Source: GCA-2733415 sp964635575 (GTDB taxonomy: Bacteria > Bacteroidota > Bacteroidia > Flavobacteriales > Flavobacteriaceae). Taken from it: a stretch of DNA of 12,267 nucleotides. Made by a program: the position numbers and the translations under genes. This document shows positions 1-7,058 of the stretch, in pieces. The notes under the pieces were generated by a model. That model was not told the DNA's origin. It did no database searches and saw nothing but the letters and a program-made list of their open reading frames with translations. Position 1 is the stretch's first letter. Each line of letters opens with the position of its first letter. Location of the stretch: contig CAZWNY010000054.1 in NCBI GenBank assembly GCA_964635575.1, forward strand, positions 1 to 12,267, written 5' to 3'.

Positions 1-5
1 AAAAG

Positions 6-515
6 ATGAAAGTTGAAACACCAAATCAAAAAACTGTTATTAGTACCGTTGCATTAGGAGCAGGTACGGTGGCAGGTGGTTTATTAGGTAAAGGTTTAAA
101 TCAATATTTAAGTCCTGAAACCAAACTAATCACAGAACAAACAAAAAAAAATACCATATTTAAAAAGGTAGGTATAGCATTAGCATCTGCCGTTGCAGTA
201 GCTTTTGTGTCAAGCAATGATCCTATAAGCCAAACTCTAAAAGGTGGTTTAATTGGTATTTGTGTCGAAAAAACAATTGGTTTAGCTATGGATTATGCTA
301 AAACCTCTGATTTAGCTACTGTAACCGATACTGATTCGGCTATTAAGCAATTTGCACAAAGCTCATTAGGTTTAAGAGGTTGTGGCGGTTGCAAAACAGC
401 AACACAAACAGCACGTTTATACAGTTACGTGCCTATGAACGCACCAGCGCAAGTTTATGCGCCAATTGAAACACCAGAATACAATGAGGTGGTATATGAT
501 CGTGCATTAAGCTAA
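6..515 (+). CDS. Glycine-rich small membrane protein, putative virion component
   Basis: I do not recognise a family. The 169-residue product has a glycine/alanine-rich hydrophobic segment at about residues 11-31, a second at 55-70 and a weaker one at 80-95. A CGGC motif at residues 126-129 and a Pro/Tyr-rich tail follow (residues about 139-165). Two short Gly/Ala-rich helices joined by a polar stretch suit a small membrane protein of a virion or a morphogenesis factor. It starts at an ATG five bases into the window, so its promoter and any upstream gene are out of view. The next gene begins 59 bases downstream after a tandem repeat. The four-residue Cys pair could be redox active or bind metal, but no partner cysteines show this. 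The reading frame is well supported; the role is inferred from context only. Confidence 0.75.
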   Translation: MKVETPNQKTVISTVALGAGTVAGGLLGKGLNQYLSPETKLITEQTKKNTIFKKVGIALASAVAVAFVSSNDPISQTLKGGLIGICVEKTIGLAMDYAKTSDLATVTDTDSAIKQFAQSSLGLRGCGGCKTATQTARLYSYVPMNAPAQVYAPIETPEYNEVVYDRALS

Positions 516-517
516 GA

Positions 518-574
518 TTAAAACCAAACATTAAAAATTTAAAACCAAACATTAAAAATTTAAAAACAAATATT
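518..574 (+). repeat. 21-bp tandem repeat (about 2.7 copies) directly before a start codon
   Basis: Two perfect 21-base copies (518-538 and 539-559) of an A-rich unit beginning TTAAAACCAAACATT are followed by a partial, diverged third copy (560-574). The third copy runs straight into the ATG at 575. The repeat fills almost the whole gap between the first two genes. A-rich leaders favour initiation in Bacteroidetes, so it may act as a translation enhancer for the next gene, or it may be a slippage-prone duplication. Confidence 0.9.
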
Positions 575-1159
575 ATGTCTAATAACAGAAAACAATTAAG
601 AGAAGAAGCGTATGCAAAATTAAGAGCTTCACAAAATGGGGCAATTGCTGCCACTTTTGCAAATGATAACCCAGTAGTTATTGAAACGGTAGAGTATGTA
701 ACCGCAAATTTAAAGGGTGCATCTTCTATCCATAATTTAACCAAAGCATCCGCATCAGAATCAGTAGGTGTGCAAACTTTTGATTCAAACAAATTAGATA
801 CAGGGGAACACATGGTTATTGATAGTGTTAAGGGCGAAATGGCTATTGAAACTATTGATGCAAAGTCAGCAGGTAATGCTTCTTATAATAAAACAGCACC
901 ATCTGAATTATTATCAGCGGATATTGTAATCAAACAAGCAAATGAGTTATTGCGTTTTCCTATTTCGGAAATTCACAAATCTAACCCAACAGCAACCAAC
1001 AGTAACGAAGATAAATATCGTTTTGTAGGTCATGCGCCTATTATTGAAGCTGCAAAGGTTTTAGCTATTTGGGTAGAATTTCCAGAGGGAGTAACAATGC
1101 CAGAAGATAAAGATTATTTTTTCCGTTTCTCATTTAGAGGTAACAAATTGCAAAAATAA
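575..1159 (+). CDS. 194-aa beta-rich protein, candidate major capsid/coat protein
   Basis: No family is recognised. The product has a basic amphipathic N-terminal helix (residues about 3-18). The rest is a mostly beta-type sequence with alternating hydrophobic residues. It ends in a pattern of short strands around FPEGVTMP (169-176) and FFRFSFRG (182-189), which looks like the last strands of a jelly-roll. There is no signal peptide or membrane segment. Two context clues suggest high expression: the repeated A-rich leader just upstream and a strong intrinsic terminator 24 bases after the stop, so this gene and the first one can be made in excess over the rest of the operon. That is the usual arrangement for a coat protein. 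Capsid function is inference; a scaffold or other abundant virion protein is the alternative. Confidence 0.8.
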   Translation: MSNNRKQLREEAYAKLRASQNGAIAATFANDNPVVIETVEYVTANLKGASSIHNLTKASASESVGVQTFDSNKLDTGEHMVIDSVKGEMAIETIDAKSAGNASYNKTAPSELLSADIVIKQANELLRFPISEIHKSNPTATNSNEDKYRFVGHAPIIEAAKVLAIWVEFPEGVTMPEDKDYFFRFSFRGNKLQK

Positions 1160-1183
1160 TTTAAAGCAAACATTTTTATAACC

Positions 1184-1222
1184 AAAAACGACCTACCTAA
1201 AATGAGGTAGGTCGTTTTTTTT
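1184..1222 (+). terminator. Strong intrinsic terminator inside the operon
   Basis: A perfect 15-bp stem (1184-1198 with 1205-1219) has core ACGACCTACCT, a 6-base loop AAAATG and a T8 run at 1215-1222. It lies after the candidate coat gene. Only 13 bases separate the T-run from the next ATG at 1236, too few for a separate promoter, so downstream genes depend on read-through or on a promoter inside the preceding gene. Confidence 0.93.
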
Positions 1223-1235
1223 AAATTCATACAAA

Positions 1236-1592
1236 ATGCAAAAACATAAATCATACAATTTTACATTGCCAACAGGACAGGATCAATTAAGAGAGGTTAT
1301 CTCTTTAGATAGGGGTAATGTTATAGGTGGTTTTATCAAAGTAGCCAATCCTAATGGTTTAGGAGCAGGTTTTACAAATATTGGTATTAACAGATCTAAC
1401 GGCACTACTTTAGAAGAAGTGGTGTGTAGAGAAGCGTGGGAACAACGCCAAGGAGGTAACTATTTAGATAGTATTAAGCCGTTAAGTTTTAACGAAGATA
1501 AAATACAGGTAATTATTGGTGCGGACAACGCAACAACAGCTAATGTAAACTTTCAAATGGTGTTAGTTTATGAGCAGGAATTTTGCGATTAA
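1236..1592 (+). CDS. 118-aa beta-rich protein, candidate minor capsid protein
   Basis: No named family is recognised. The 118-residue product has no membrane segment or signal peptide and reads as a compact beta-sandwich. It opens with an aromatic strand and a PTG turn (YNFTLPTG, 7-14). LDRGNVIGGFIKV (24-36) follows, then a Trp/Arg-rich middle (AWEQRQGG) and a final strand ending VLVYEQ. This layout of about eight short strands fits a single jelly-roll or similar capsid fold, but that is judged by eye. The ATG is 13 bases beyond the terminator's T-run. The next gene also starts MQK and ends in a comparable strand (VLIIYQ), so the two may be structural partners, for example penton or minor capsid proteins. 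Confidence 0.75.
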   Translation: MQKHKSYNFTLPTGQDQLREVISLDRGNVIGGFIKVANPNGLGAGFTNIGINRSNGTTLEEVVCREAWEQRQGGNYLDSIKPLSFNEDKIQVIIGADNATTANVNFQMVLVYEQEFCD

Positions 1593-1617
1593 ACACTAAA
1601 AAATAAAAAAATATATT

Positions 1618-1905
1618 ATGCAAAAATCTGAATTACAAAGCCGTGTATTATTAGGTAAAGTTCAAGAGGAACCAACAGACGACATTTTACAAGTAAGTAT
1701 TATCAGTAAAGGTACTGCTAATGTATTTTTTATGGGCTTAGAAATTACCCCATCAAACCCTTTTTTTATTGAACCAACAGGAACATTTTTTAGTTTAGAT
1801 TTTTCTAAAATAAAATTTACAAGTATGATACCAGGAGAAAGCGAAGTACTTATTATTTATCAAACATTAATAAATCAAACATCAACTTGCAATTACCCTC
1901 ATTAA
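1618..1905 (+). CDS. 95-aa beta-rich protein, putative small virion protein
   Basis: The 95-residue product is soluble and rich in predicted strands (VFFMGLEI, FFIEPTG, EVLIIYQTL) with Pro/Asn turns. No catalytic motif or family is recognised. It follows the previous gene by 25 A-rich bases and precedes the coiled-coil gene by 12, so it is co-transcribed with them. The NVFFMGLEITPSNPFFIEPTG stretch resembles the short beta-barrel patches seen in many phage accessory structural proteins, where a presented strand is followed by a buried one. A minor capsid, cement or penton-base role is plausible from position. A T8 run near 1762-1769 lies within the frame and may be prone to slippage. Confidence 0.7.
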   Translation: MQKSELQSRVLLGKVQEEPTDDILQVSIISKGTANVFFMGLEITPSNPFFIEPTGTFFSLDFSKIKFTSMIPGESEVLIIYQTLINQTSTCNYPH

Positions 1906-1917
1906 AACAAATAAATT

Positions 1918-2751
1918 ATGCTAAATAAAATTATCAATCAAGTAACCAATAACCCACGCTTAGGAGTTGCTATAAAAAGCGAAACAGGTGTTTGGGTTTT
2001 GCCTTTTTCTCGTTTAGCGGATATAAAGGCAAAAGGGTACAATTCAGTAACCGATATATTGAATAATTTAATAGTAAATAATGAAGAAAAATTAACCATT
2101 TTTTTAAAAAGAAAAGCAGGTACAAGCAGCACATTTATAAAAAATGTAAGCGTTGTAATTGCTTCTAAAAATAATAAGGCGGTTGCAAGCCTAGAAACGG
2201 AAACAGTAGGAGCGGTTGAGAGCGTTCCTACCTCCGTTTCTAATATACAAGCTACACAGTTTAGGGGATTAATGGGTGTTGATGTAGGTGTCTTAGATAT
2301 GTACGCTAAAAGCCAACAATTTAACCAAATGCAACCCCAATTAGCTGCTAAAATAGAAACCATTGATAGTTTAAAATTAACGGTTCAAAAAATGGAAATT
2401 GAAGCAATGCAAAAAAATTTTGATATTAAAAATCTTGAAAAAGAAGTAGCATCAAAAAAACGCCCTTTTGTATCTTCAGATGCCATAGCGTCCTTTTCTG
2501 GTTTAGCTGAAATGTTTGCACCTGCAATAAATAAATTTGCAAGCGCAGGGATGAAAGGAACTCAAAAACAAGAACCACAAGAAGTTTATAGTGAGCAAAA
2601 AACCGAATTATTGGATTTTATTAAAAACCCAAATTATGCTGATGCAAACGCAACGTATTTATTAAATATTATACAGCAATTAGAAACCCCACAATTTGCG
2701 GAAGCATTACACAACTTATTGAACCAACAACAGCCAACACCAACAAATTAA
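1918..2751 (+). CDS. 277-aa coiled-coil protein, putative virion assembly or structural protein
   Basis: No family is recognised. Three parts can be seen. An N-terminal globular region (residues 1-75) contains GVWVLPFSRLADIKAKGY and looks like an alpha/beta unit. A low-complexity linker rich in Val/Ser/Thr follows. A charged coiled coil spans about 140-182 (KIETIDSLKLTVQKMEIEA and the following KNLEKEV heptads). The C-terminal part has a mildly hydrophobic helix (FSGLAEMFAPAINKFASAG, about 193-211) and a helical Gln/Pro-rich tail. The coiled coil implies oligomerisation, and the 193-211 helix could lie on a membrane. Position among structural genes suggests scaffolding or vertex-associated protein, but tape-measure function is unlikely at this length. 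The start is supported by the A-rich leader and 12-base gap after the previous stop. Confidence 0.75.
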   Translation: MLNKIINQVTNNPRLGVAIKSETGVWVLPFSRLADIKAKGYNSVTDILNNLIVNNEEKLTIFLKRKAGTSSTFIKNVSVVIASKNNKAVASLETETVGAVESVPTSVSNIQATQFRGLMGVDVGVLDMYAKSQQFNQMQPQLAAKIETIDSLKLTVQKMEIEAMQKNFDIKNLEKEVASKKRPFVSSDAIASFSGLAEMFAPAINKFASAGMKGTQKQEPQEVYSEQKTELLDFIKNPNYADANATYLLNIIQQLETPQFAEALHNLLNQQQPTPTN

Positions 2752-2755
2752 CAGT

Positions 2756-2947
2756 ATGGAAACAGCAACTACCACCATAACCATAACCGCTAACAGTTAT
2801 GCGGAATTAGAGGAAAAAAAAGCAGTAATCAATGCCGTTTTAAAATTAGACACCAACAGTATTACTAAAATTAAAACGATGGCAAACAGTCCTAAAGTAG
2901 AAGAATTACTACGTAAAAAATGGGCGATGATTAAAATGTTTTTATAA
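2756..2947 (+). CDS. 63-aa small helical protein of unknown function
   Basis: A 63-residue product begins four bases after the preceding stop. It opens with a Thr-rich strand (ATTTITITANS), followed by two charged helices (AELEEKKAVINAVLKL and KVEELLRKKWAMIKM). No membrane segment is present, although the last helix is amphipathic with a Trp. It resembles no family I know. The tight spacing on both sides (13 bases to the next ATG) and the A-rich codon use shared with its neighbours support a real gene. It could be a small assembly or DNA-binding factor. Confidence 0.6.
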   Translation: METATTTITITANSYAELEEKKAVINAVLKLDTNSITKIKTMANSPKVEELLRKKWAMIKMFL

Positions 2948-2960
2948 AAAAAATAGCGCA

Positions 2961-3734
2961 ATGAATAAAGGAATGAGTAACCCAGCAGTAATATTAGCAG
3001 CTACCGAAATTGCAAAAACAGATGCAGGTAAAAAAGCCATAGAAGCAACAGGTAATGCAGTTAAATTGATTTTTATGATTGGAGGGGTTGTATTAACAGG
3101 GTGGTATGCTAATAAAAAATATAAAGAATGGCGTGTTAAAAAATATTTAACTGAAAATGCTTCAAAAAAAGAAGTGCAATTAGCTATGTTGTTTAGGGGG
3201 GCAATGAAGCGTTTGCCCAGCATAGACTTACTATGGACTGAAATATCAATACCAGATGGCACGGATGAAGATCTAATTAATTTGTTAGGGAGAAATGAAG
3301 TAAGTATTGATTTAATATCAAAAGCATATAAAATTATATTTGACAGCGTCCTACTTACAGATATTAATTCGGAATTAAGCGGTACAGAGTTACAAACTTT
3401 TTTTAAAGGAGTAAATGCAACAGGCACGGACAATACAACCCCTGCAAATAGCTTTGTGCATTATTTGAAAAATCAAACTATTTGGGTTCGTAAAAAAGAT
3501 ACCCCTTTAGCTACACGTAGGGCAACCAAACAAAACGGACATTGGATAATTACAAATGACAGTAAAGGACAATTTACTTTTGGAGAAAAAATCGGCAGTA
3601 TATATGATATTAAAATACATCCAAACGGAGAAATTGATTATATCATTGACACCCCCTGGGATATTAACGCAACAACAGGTTTTGCCGTTGCTAATCACAG
3701 AGAAGTTATAAATAACAACCCAAACACCAACTAA
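2961..3734 (+). CDS. 257-aa single-pass membrane protein, putative virion membrane protein
   Basis: The product has an alanine-rich helical N-terminus, one clear membrane segment at about residues 34-50 (LIFMIGGVVLTGWY), then a basic stretch (NKKYKEWRVKKY) marking the cytoplasmic or inner side. A soluble domain of about 200 residues follows. Its second half is beta-rich, with TIWVRKKDTPLATR and a GEKIGSIYDIKI strand, and it may form a small barrel. No catalytic motif is visible. An alternative start at Met5 is possible. A bitopic protein with a large soluble domain inside a structural cluster suggests an internal-membrane virion protein or entry factor; this is inference. The next gene starts four bases after its stop. 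Confidence 0.7.
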   Translation: MNKGMSNPAVILAATEIAKTDAGKKAIEATGNAVKLIFMIGGVVLTGWYANKKYKEWRVKKYLTENASKKEVQLAMLFRGAMKRLPSIDLLWTEISIPDGTDEDLINLLGRNEVSIDLISKAYKIIFDSVLLTDINSELSGTELQTFFKGVNATGTDNTTPANSFVHYLKNQTIWVRKKDTPLATRRATKQNGHWIITNDSKGQFTFGEKIGSIYDIKIHPNGEIDYIIDTPWDINATTGFAVANHREVINNNPNTN

Positions 3735-3738
3735 CAAT

Positions 3739-4332
3739 ATGCAATTAAACAAAGCACAACCTTATGTTATTTTAGAAGATCCAAAAAACATAAGCGATCC
3801 CCCTGCTGAAATTTACGGATATATTTTTGATGAAAATCGCAAGCCATTAGAGGGAGCAACAGTTGCTGACCTTAGTGCAAAAACAGGAACCGTAACCAAA
3901 GCAGATGGTAGTTTTAAATTACTTACCAAAAAGAATAGTAACATTGTTATTCGGTTTTTAGGTATGCAAACCATTACAGGTTATGCCTACCACTATATAG
4001 GTAAAAGTATTGTTATGAAAGAAAACAATGAACTTTTAGATGCCGTAGTAATAACAGTAGCAACACCAAAACCAACAATAGGCAAAAACAAAGCATTGTT
4101 ATATGTTGGCGGTGGTTTATTAGGTTTAACGGCTTTATACTTCATTTTTAAGCCTAAAAAAAGCACTAAAAAACCTAAAACAAAAGGATTGAAAGGGAGT
4201 AGCCCCAGTTGTGATAATGCAGGTAAAGTATTAGCCACATCAAACAATAAAGCCATTAAAAAATTAGCTTCTAAAAAAATGAACGCTTGTAAAATAGCGG
4301 TACAAAAAAAAGCTAAAAAAGTAACCTTGTAG
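3739..4332 (+). CDS. Membrane protein with SusC-like carboxypeptidase-regulatory domain
   Basis: Residues about 24-95 match the carboxypeptidase regulatory-like domain found at the N-terminus of SusC-type TonB-dependent transporters. The visible landmarks are GYIFDENRKPLEGATV (27-42), GTVTKADGSFKL (50-61) and a strand pair ending IRFLGMQT. Directly after it, ELLDAVVITVA (98-108) resembles the LxEVVVTA segment that follows this domain in SusC proteins and contains the TonB box. In place of a plug and barrel, the protein then has one membrane helix (119-137, ALLYVGGGLLGLTALYFIF) and a very Lys-rich tail of about 60 residues with two Cys. The predicted product is therefore a receptor-like periplasmic or virion-exposed domain on a membrane anchor. 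The domain call is solid. A role in docking to host outer-membrane machinery or as a virion spike base is inferred. Confidence 0.78.
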   Translation: MQLNKAQPYVILEDPKNISDPPAEIYGYIFDENRKPLEGATVADLSAKTGTVTKADGSFKLLTKKNSNIVIRFLGMQTITGYAYHYIGKSIVMKENNELLDAVVITVATPKPTIGKNKALLYVGGGLLGLTALYFIFKPKKSTKKPKTKGLKGSSPSCDNAGKVLATSNNKAIKKLASKKMNACKIAVQKKAKKVTL

Positions 4333-4334
4333 TT

Positions 4335-4976
4335 ATGGCAATATTCTCTAATTTTTTACCAAAGTTATTGGTGGCAGAGGGTGGTTATCAAAAAATGTCA
4401 GCAGATAACGGTAATTATAATTCGTTAGGGCAATTAGTAGGTACAAATCGTGGTATTTCGGCTCCAGTTTATGAATTTTGGATAGGTAGACCGCCAACAA
4501 TTGCTGATATGCAAACACTAACATTATATACCGCACAGGCAATTTATAAAAAATTGTATTGGGATAAAATAAAAGCCGATCAAATAAAAACCCAAGAAGT
4601 AGCCAATATAATTGCCGATCATGGGGTAAATGCGGGTACAGGTAGCGCAGGTAAAATAGTGCAAAGAGCCTTAAATCAATATTTTAATAAAAATTTAATG
4701 GTAGATGGTGCAATAGGTAATTTAACGGTAAGCGCAATAAATAGTGTAAACCAAAGCAAATTATTTGATGCCATTTTACAAAAGAGAGAGCAATTTTATA
4801 AAAGATTAAACCAACCCCAATTTTTACAAGGATGGCTAAACCGATTACGCCCATTTTATGAAGATGGTATTTATTTAGCCACAAAATACGGTAAAAAGAC
4901 AGGCATTCGGTTTTTAACAATATTAGGAGTTTCGGCTACCGTTTTTTTTTTTTTAATTAAAAAGTATAATAATTAA
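4335..4976 (+). CDS. GH108-family muramidase with C-terminal membrane anchor
   Basis: The N-terminus carries the glycoside hydrolase 108 signature around the catalytic Glu15 (VAEGGY, 13-18). The family's middle helices follow (YWDKIKADQI; ANIIADHGVNAG). A peptidoglycan-binding-type segment comes next, with QRALNQYF and a DGAIGNLTVSAIN repeat (about 114-136). The enzyme should cut the glycan backbone of peptidoglycan. Typical GH108 endolysins end there, but this one continues into a basic stretch and a membrane helix at 193-208 (FLTILGVSATVFFFLI), followed by KKYNN. It starts two bases after the preceding stop. A T13 run at 4942-4954 encodes part of the anchor; loss or gain of one T would end the protein inside or just after the helix. 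Anchoring suggests a virion-bound entry enzyme or controlled lysin. Confidence 0.85.
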   Translation: MAIFSNFLPKLLVAEGGYQKMSADNGNYNSLGQLVGTNRGISAPVYEFWIGRPPTIADMQTLTLYTAQAIYKKLYWDKIKADQIKTQEVANIIADHGVNAGTGSAGKIVQRALNQYFNKNLMVDGAIGNLTVSAINSVNQSKLFDAILQKREQFYKRLNQPQFLQGWLNRLRPFYEDGIYLATKYGKKTGIRFLTILGVSATVFFFLIKKYNN

Positions 4977-4979
4977 GTT

Positions 4980-5498
4980 ATGATAGGACAATTTCCCTCA
5001 AAAGATGATACCGCTATTGATTTAAAAGGTTTAGCAACAGAGCCTAAACAAGATGCGCAATTATCACAAGAATTAAAGGTAATTAATACTACCGACAGCA
5101 ATGCAAAAAAGGAAACCTACGGTATTAGTACAGTAAGGCAGGATGAAATTTCGGAAGATACCAGCGGTACAGGGAAATCCCAACCGTTAAAATCAAATGC
5201 TAAAGGGGCATTATTTGTTGAAGATGTCGCATTTTCACATCAAAAAGGAGATATTGCAAACCCAGAGTTTTCAGGAGTTTTTACAAAAACCTACACAAAC
5301 GCTACGTTAAAAGAAATAGCCTTTGCATTAGAAGCTGGAGAAATCACAATAAAATTAGGATCAGATGCTCCAGTAGTTTACAAAAGCATACATTCCTTAC
5401 CGTATTTTGACAACCTACCGTTTATAAGGCAATCGATATTAATAACATCTACCAATAGTACTACGCTTTTACGTTTAACACTTAAAAAAGTAATATAA
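4980..5498 (+). CDS. 172-aa putative virion surface or appendage protein
   Basis: No enzyme motif is present. The N-terminal region has ATEPKQDAQLSQELKVI, a helix pattern (ATxAKQDxxL) that recurs in many phage structural proteins before an adaptor domain. The C-terminal two thirds is beta-rich (EITIKLGSDAPVVYKS, SILITSTNSTTLLRLTLKK) and looks like a small sandwich, perhaps an adaptor for the next gene product. Its stop overlaps the next start by one base (TAATG at 5496-5500), implying coupled translation. The shift from membrane-protein genes to these soluble proteins suggests the start of a host-recognition module. The family assignment is by pattern only. Confidence 0.7.
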   Translation: MIGQFPSKDDTAIDLKGLATEPKQDAQLSQELKVINTTDSNAKKETYGISTVRQDEISEDTSGTGKSQPLKSNAKGALFVEDVAFSHQKGDIANPEFSGVFTKTYTNATLKEIAFALEAGEITIKLGSDAPVVYKSIHSLPYFDNLPFIRQSILITSTNSTTLLRLTLKKVI

Positions 5499-6217
5499 TG
5501 GGAGGTTTTGCAAAAAATAATAATAAAACATCATATTTAGGTGAACACGCATCAATAACAGCAGTAGCCACAGCACACCCATCACCGCAAGAAGGCAGTT
5601 GGGCAATACAACCAGTTTCAGGTGGTAACGACATTGTAATGTGTTGGGATAATGCAGATGGTGTTTGGAGGGAAGAAACTTTGCCTACACCTTCTCAAAA
5701 TTTAGTCATTAAACCTATTTCTGAAGCGTGGAATTATATCGAAATAAGTGATATAGATAAGTTGTTGGTGTATAATACATCTCAGTTAGCTTATTTAGTT
5801 GTGCCATCAAATGTTCATCATGCAATTCCTATTGGTGCTAAAATACATTTTTTACAAATTGGAGATAGTGAAGTAAGAGTGTTTGGCGTGACTGTTAATG
5901 TGTCAGATAAGCTGATTATAGAAGCAAATAGATATGAGATTAGAACTTTAATAAAAATTTCATTAAACGAATATATTATTGATGGGTTATCAAGTCCTTT
6001 AGAAAGGGGTGCTACATATCACTATAATAGCAATCAAGATGGCATTAGAAAGTGGTTTGGTGTTGGTTTTAATTATTCAGCCACAAGACCTTTGGCAGTT
6101 TACAAGAATGGATTACGACTTACAAAGGGTATTGACTATCAAGAATATGTTATCAATAACGCTATCAATTTTACAATTGCTCCGATTTCAACAGATGTAT
6201 TAATTTTCTCTAACTAA
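5498..6217 (+). CDS. 239-aa putative receptor-binding or spike protein
   Basis: The product is soluble, beta-rich and Trp/Tyr-bearing. A Trp-rich segment at about residues 33-59 (SWAIQPV, MCWDNADGVWREE) resembles the carbohydrate-contact patches of phage fibre and spike proteins. A C-terminal strand motif at about 200-239 (AVYKNGLRLTKGIDYQEY, then NFTIAPISTDVLIF) is of the type that closes many tail-fibre and spike domains. Between them lies a repetitive set of strands. No signal peptide or membrane segment is seen. Translation is coupled to the previous gene by a one-base overlap. Codon use appears less A-rich here than in the structural genes upstream, which suits an exchangeable host-range cassette. 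Receptor binding is inferred from pattern and position. Confidence 0.7.
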   Translation: MGGFAKNNNKTSYLGEHASITAVATAHPSPQEGSWAIQPVSGGNDIVMCWDNADGVWREETLPTPSQNLVIKPISEAWNYIEISDIDKLLVYNTSQLAYLVVPSNVHHAIPIGAKIHFLQIGDSEVRVFGVTVNVSDKLIIEANRYEIRTLIKISLNEYIIDGLSSPLERGATYHYNSNQDGIRKWFGVGFNYSATRPLAVYKNGLRLTKGIDYQEYVINNAINFTIAPISTDVLIFSN

Positions 6218-6229
6218 AAAACAAATTTT

Positions 6230-6691
6230 ATGAAAGCACAGATTATATCCGAAAATAAAATAACTACCACTCCTAATGGAGATCTAGTGTATGTTACTCG
6301 AACTAATACAGAAGTAATAATTAAAGAAGATAACAGTAGGGTGTACACTATTATTACAGAATATGCGGACTATCAAGATGTACCCGCACCAACTTTTGAT
6401 GATAATGGTAATATTGTAACAGATAGTAACGGTGAGCCTATTGTTACAACCGAATCAAAATTACTAAGTTTAGGAATATTCCACACTAATGAGTCGTTTT
6501 TTCTTCCCGAGGAAGTAAATGCTTTAGGTTTAATGTTAAGATCAAATCTACCTGATGGATTAAATGATGTTGAAGAAGATTTGTACAAGAGGCAACACGC
6601 TCTGTTGTACAAAACGATTAATGATGTGAGTTCTGTTAATGGTTTCTTAGGAACTAAGGAATGGAAAATTAATCAAAGAATGACAATATAA
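6230..6691 (+). CDS. 153-aa protein following the spike gene, unknown function
   Basis: I do not recognise the family. The N-terminal half alternates strands and Asp/Asn/Gly turns (TTTPNGDLVYV, DDNGNIVTDSNGEPIV). The second turn-rich stretch could bind calcium or simply be a flexible linker. The C-terminal half is helical and charged. No signal or membrane segment is present. The gene starts 12 bases after the putative spike gene and its stop overlaps an ATG at 6691, so it belongs to the same transcript. By position it may be a spike chaperone, adaptor or accessory fibre protein. A single-subunit enzyme looks unlikely because no conserved His/Asp/Cys cluster is seen. Confidence 0.65.
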   Translation: MKAQIISENKITTTPNGDLVYVTRTNTEVIIKEDNSRVYTIITEYADYQDVPAPTFDDNGNIVTDSNGEPIVTTESKLLSLGIFHTNESFFLPEEVNALGLMLRSNLPDGLNDVEEDLYKRQHALLYKTINDVSSVNGFLGTKEWKINQRMTI

Positions 6692-6750
6692 TGTTAGGAA
6701 GTAAAAACAATTTTTTTTACAAAACCAAAAAAGAACTAAAAACGAACCAA

Positions 6751-7056
6751 ATGAAACAAGAATTATTTACAATTATAGCGCAATCACTACCTTATTTATT
6801 TGGAGCAGGTGGTTTCCTCGCTTATTTTCAAGAGCGCAAAAAAAGACAAGTAGAGCTATCAAACAAAGAAGCTGGAGCATTGCAAGAAATGCAACGAGCC
6901 TATGACGAATTTGTAAAAGATAGTAGAGATATTATCAGTGTTTTACGTGCTGATTTAAAAGAGGTTAAACTAGAATTAAAAGAACAAAATCAAGAATTAA
7001 GAGCCGTAAAACAAGATTTTAGAGATTATAGAAAAAACTACAAAAAAGCAAGTTAA
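6751..7056 (+). CDS. Holin-like small membrane protein with long coiled coil
   Basis: The product (101 residues from ATG 6751) has one N-terminal membrane segment (LFTIIAQSLPYLFGAGGFLAYF, about 4-25), a basic cluster (ERKKR) and then a long charged coiled coil to the end. An in-frame ATG at 6691 overlaps the previous stop and would add 20 residues, but those (Phe-Phe-Tyr followed by Lys-rich residues) look like untranslated A-rich leader. The run ending ACGAACCAA before 6751 resembles the A-rich starts of the other genes, so I prefer 6751. Short one-helix proteins with a coiled coil are common next to lysins in Bacteroidetes phages and may act as holins or lysis regulators. The next gene follows after two bases. 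Confidence 0.65.
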   Translation: MKQELFTIIAQSLPYLFGAGGFLAYFQERKKRQVELSNKEAGALQEMQRAYDEFVKDSRDIISVLRADLKEVKLELKEQNQELRAVKQDFRDYRKNYKKAS

Positions 7057-7058
7057 TT

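Noticed and set aside
75..89. 15-base identity with 4111-4125
   Set aside because: Both encode Gly-Gly-Leu-Leu-Gly in membrane helices with the same preferred codons; coincidence is enough.
433..813. Minus-strand open frame across the 21-bp repeat and the candidate coat gene
   Set aside because: It is a shadow of plus-strand genes; its repetitive FGFKFLMFGF is only the tandem repeat translated.
6691..6750. Upstream ATG that would extend the holin-like gene by 20 residues
   Set aside because: The extension is Lys/Phe-rich and looks like an A-rich leader. The ATG at 6751 fits the neighbouring starts better, though translational coupling at 6691 cannot be excluded.
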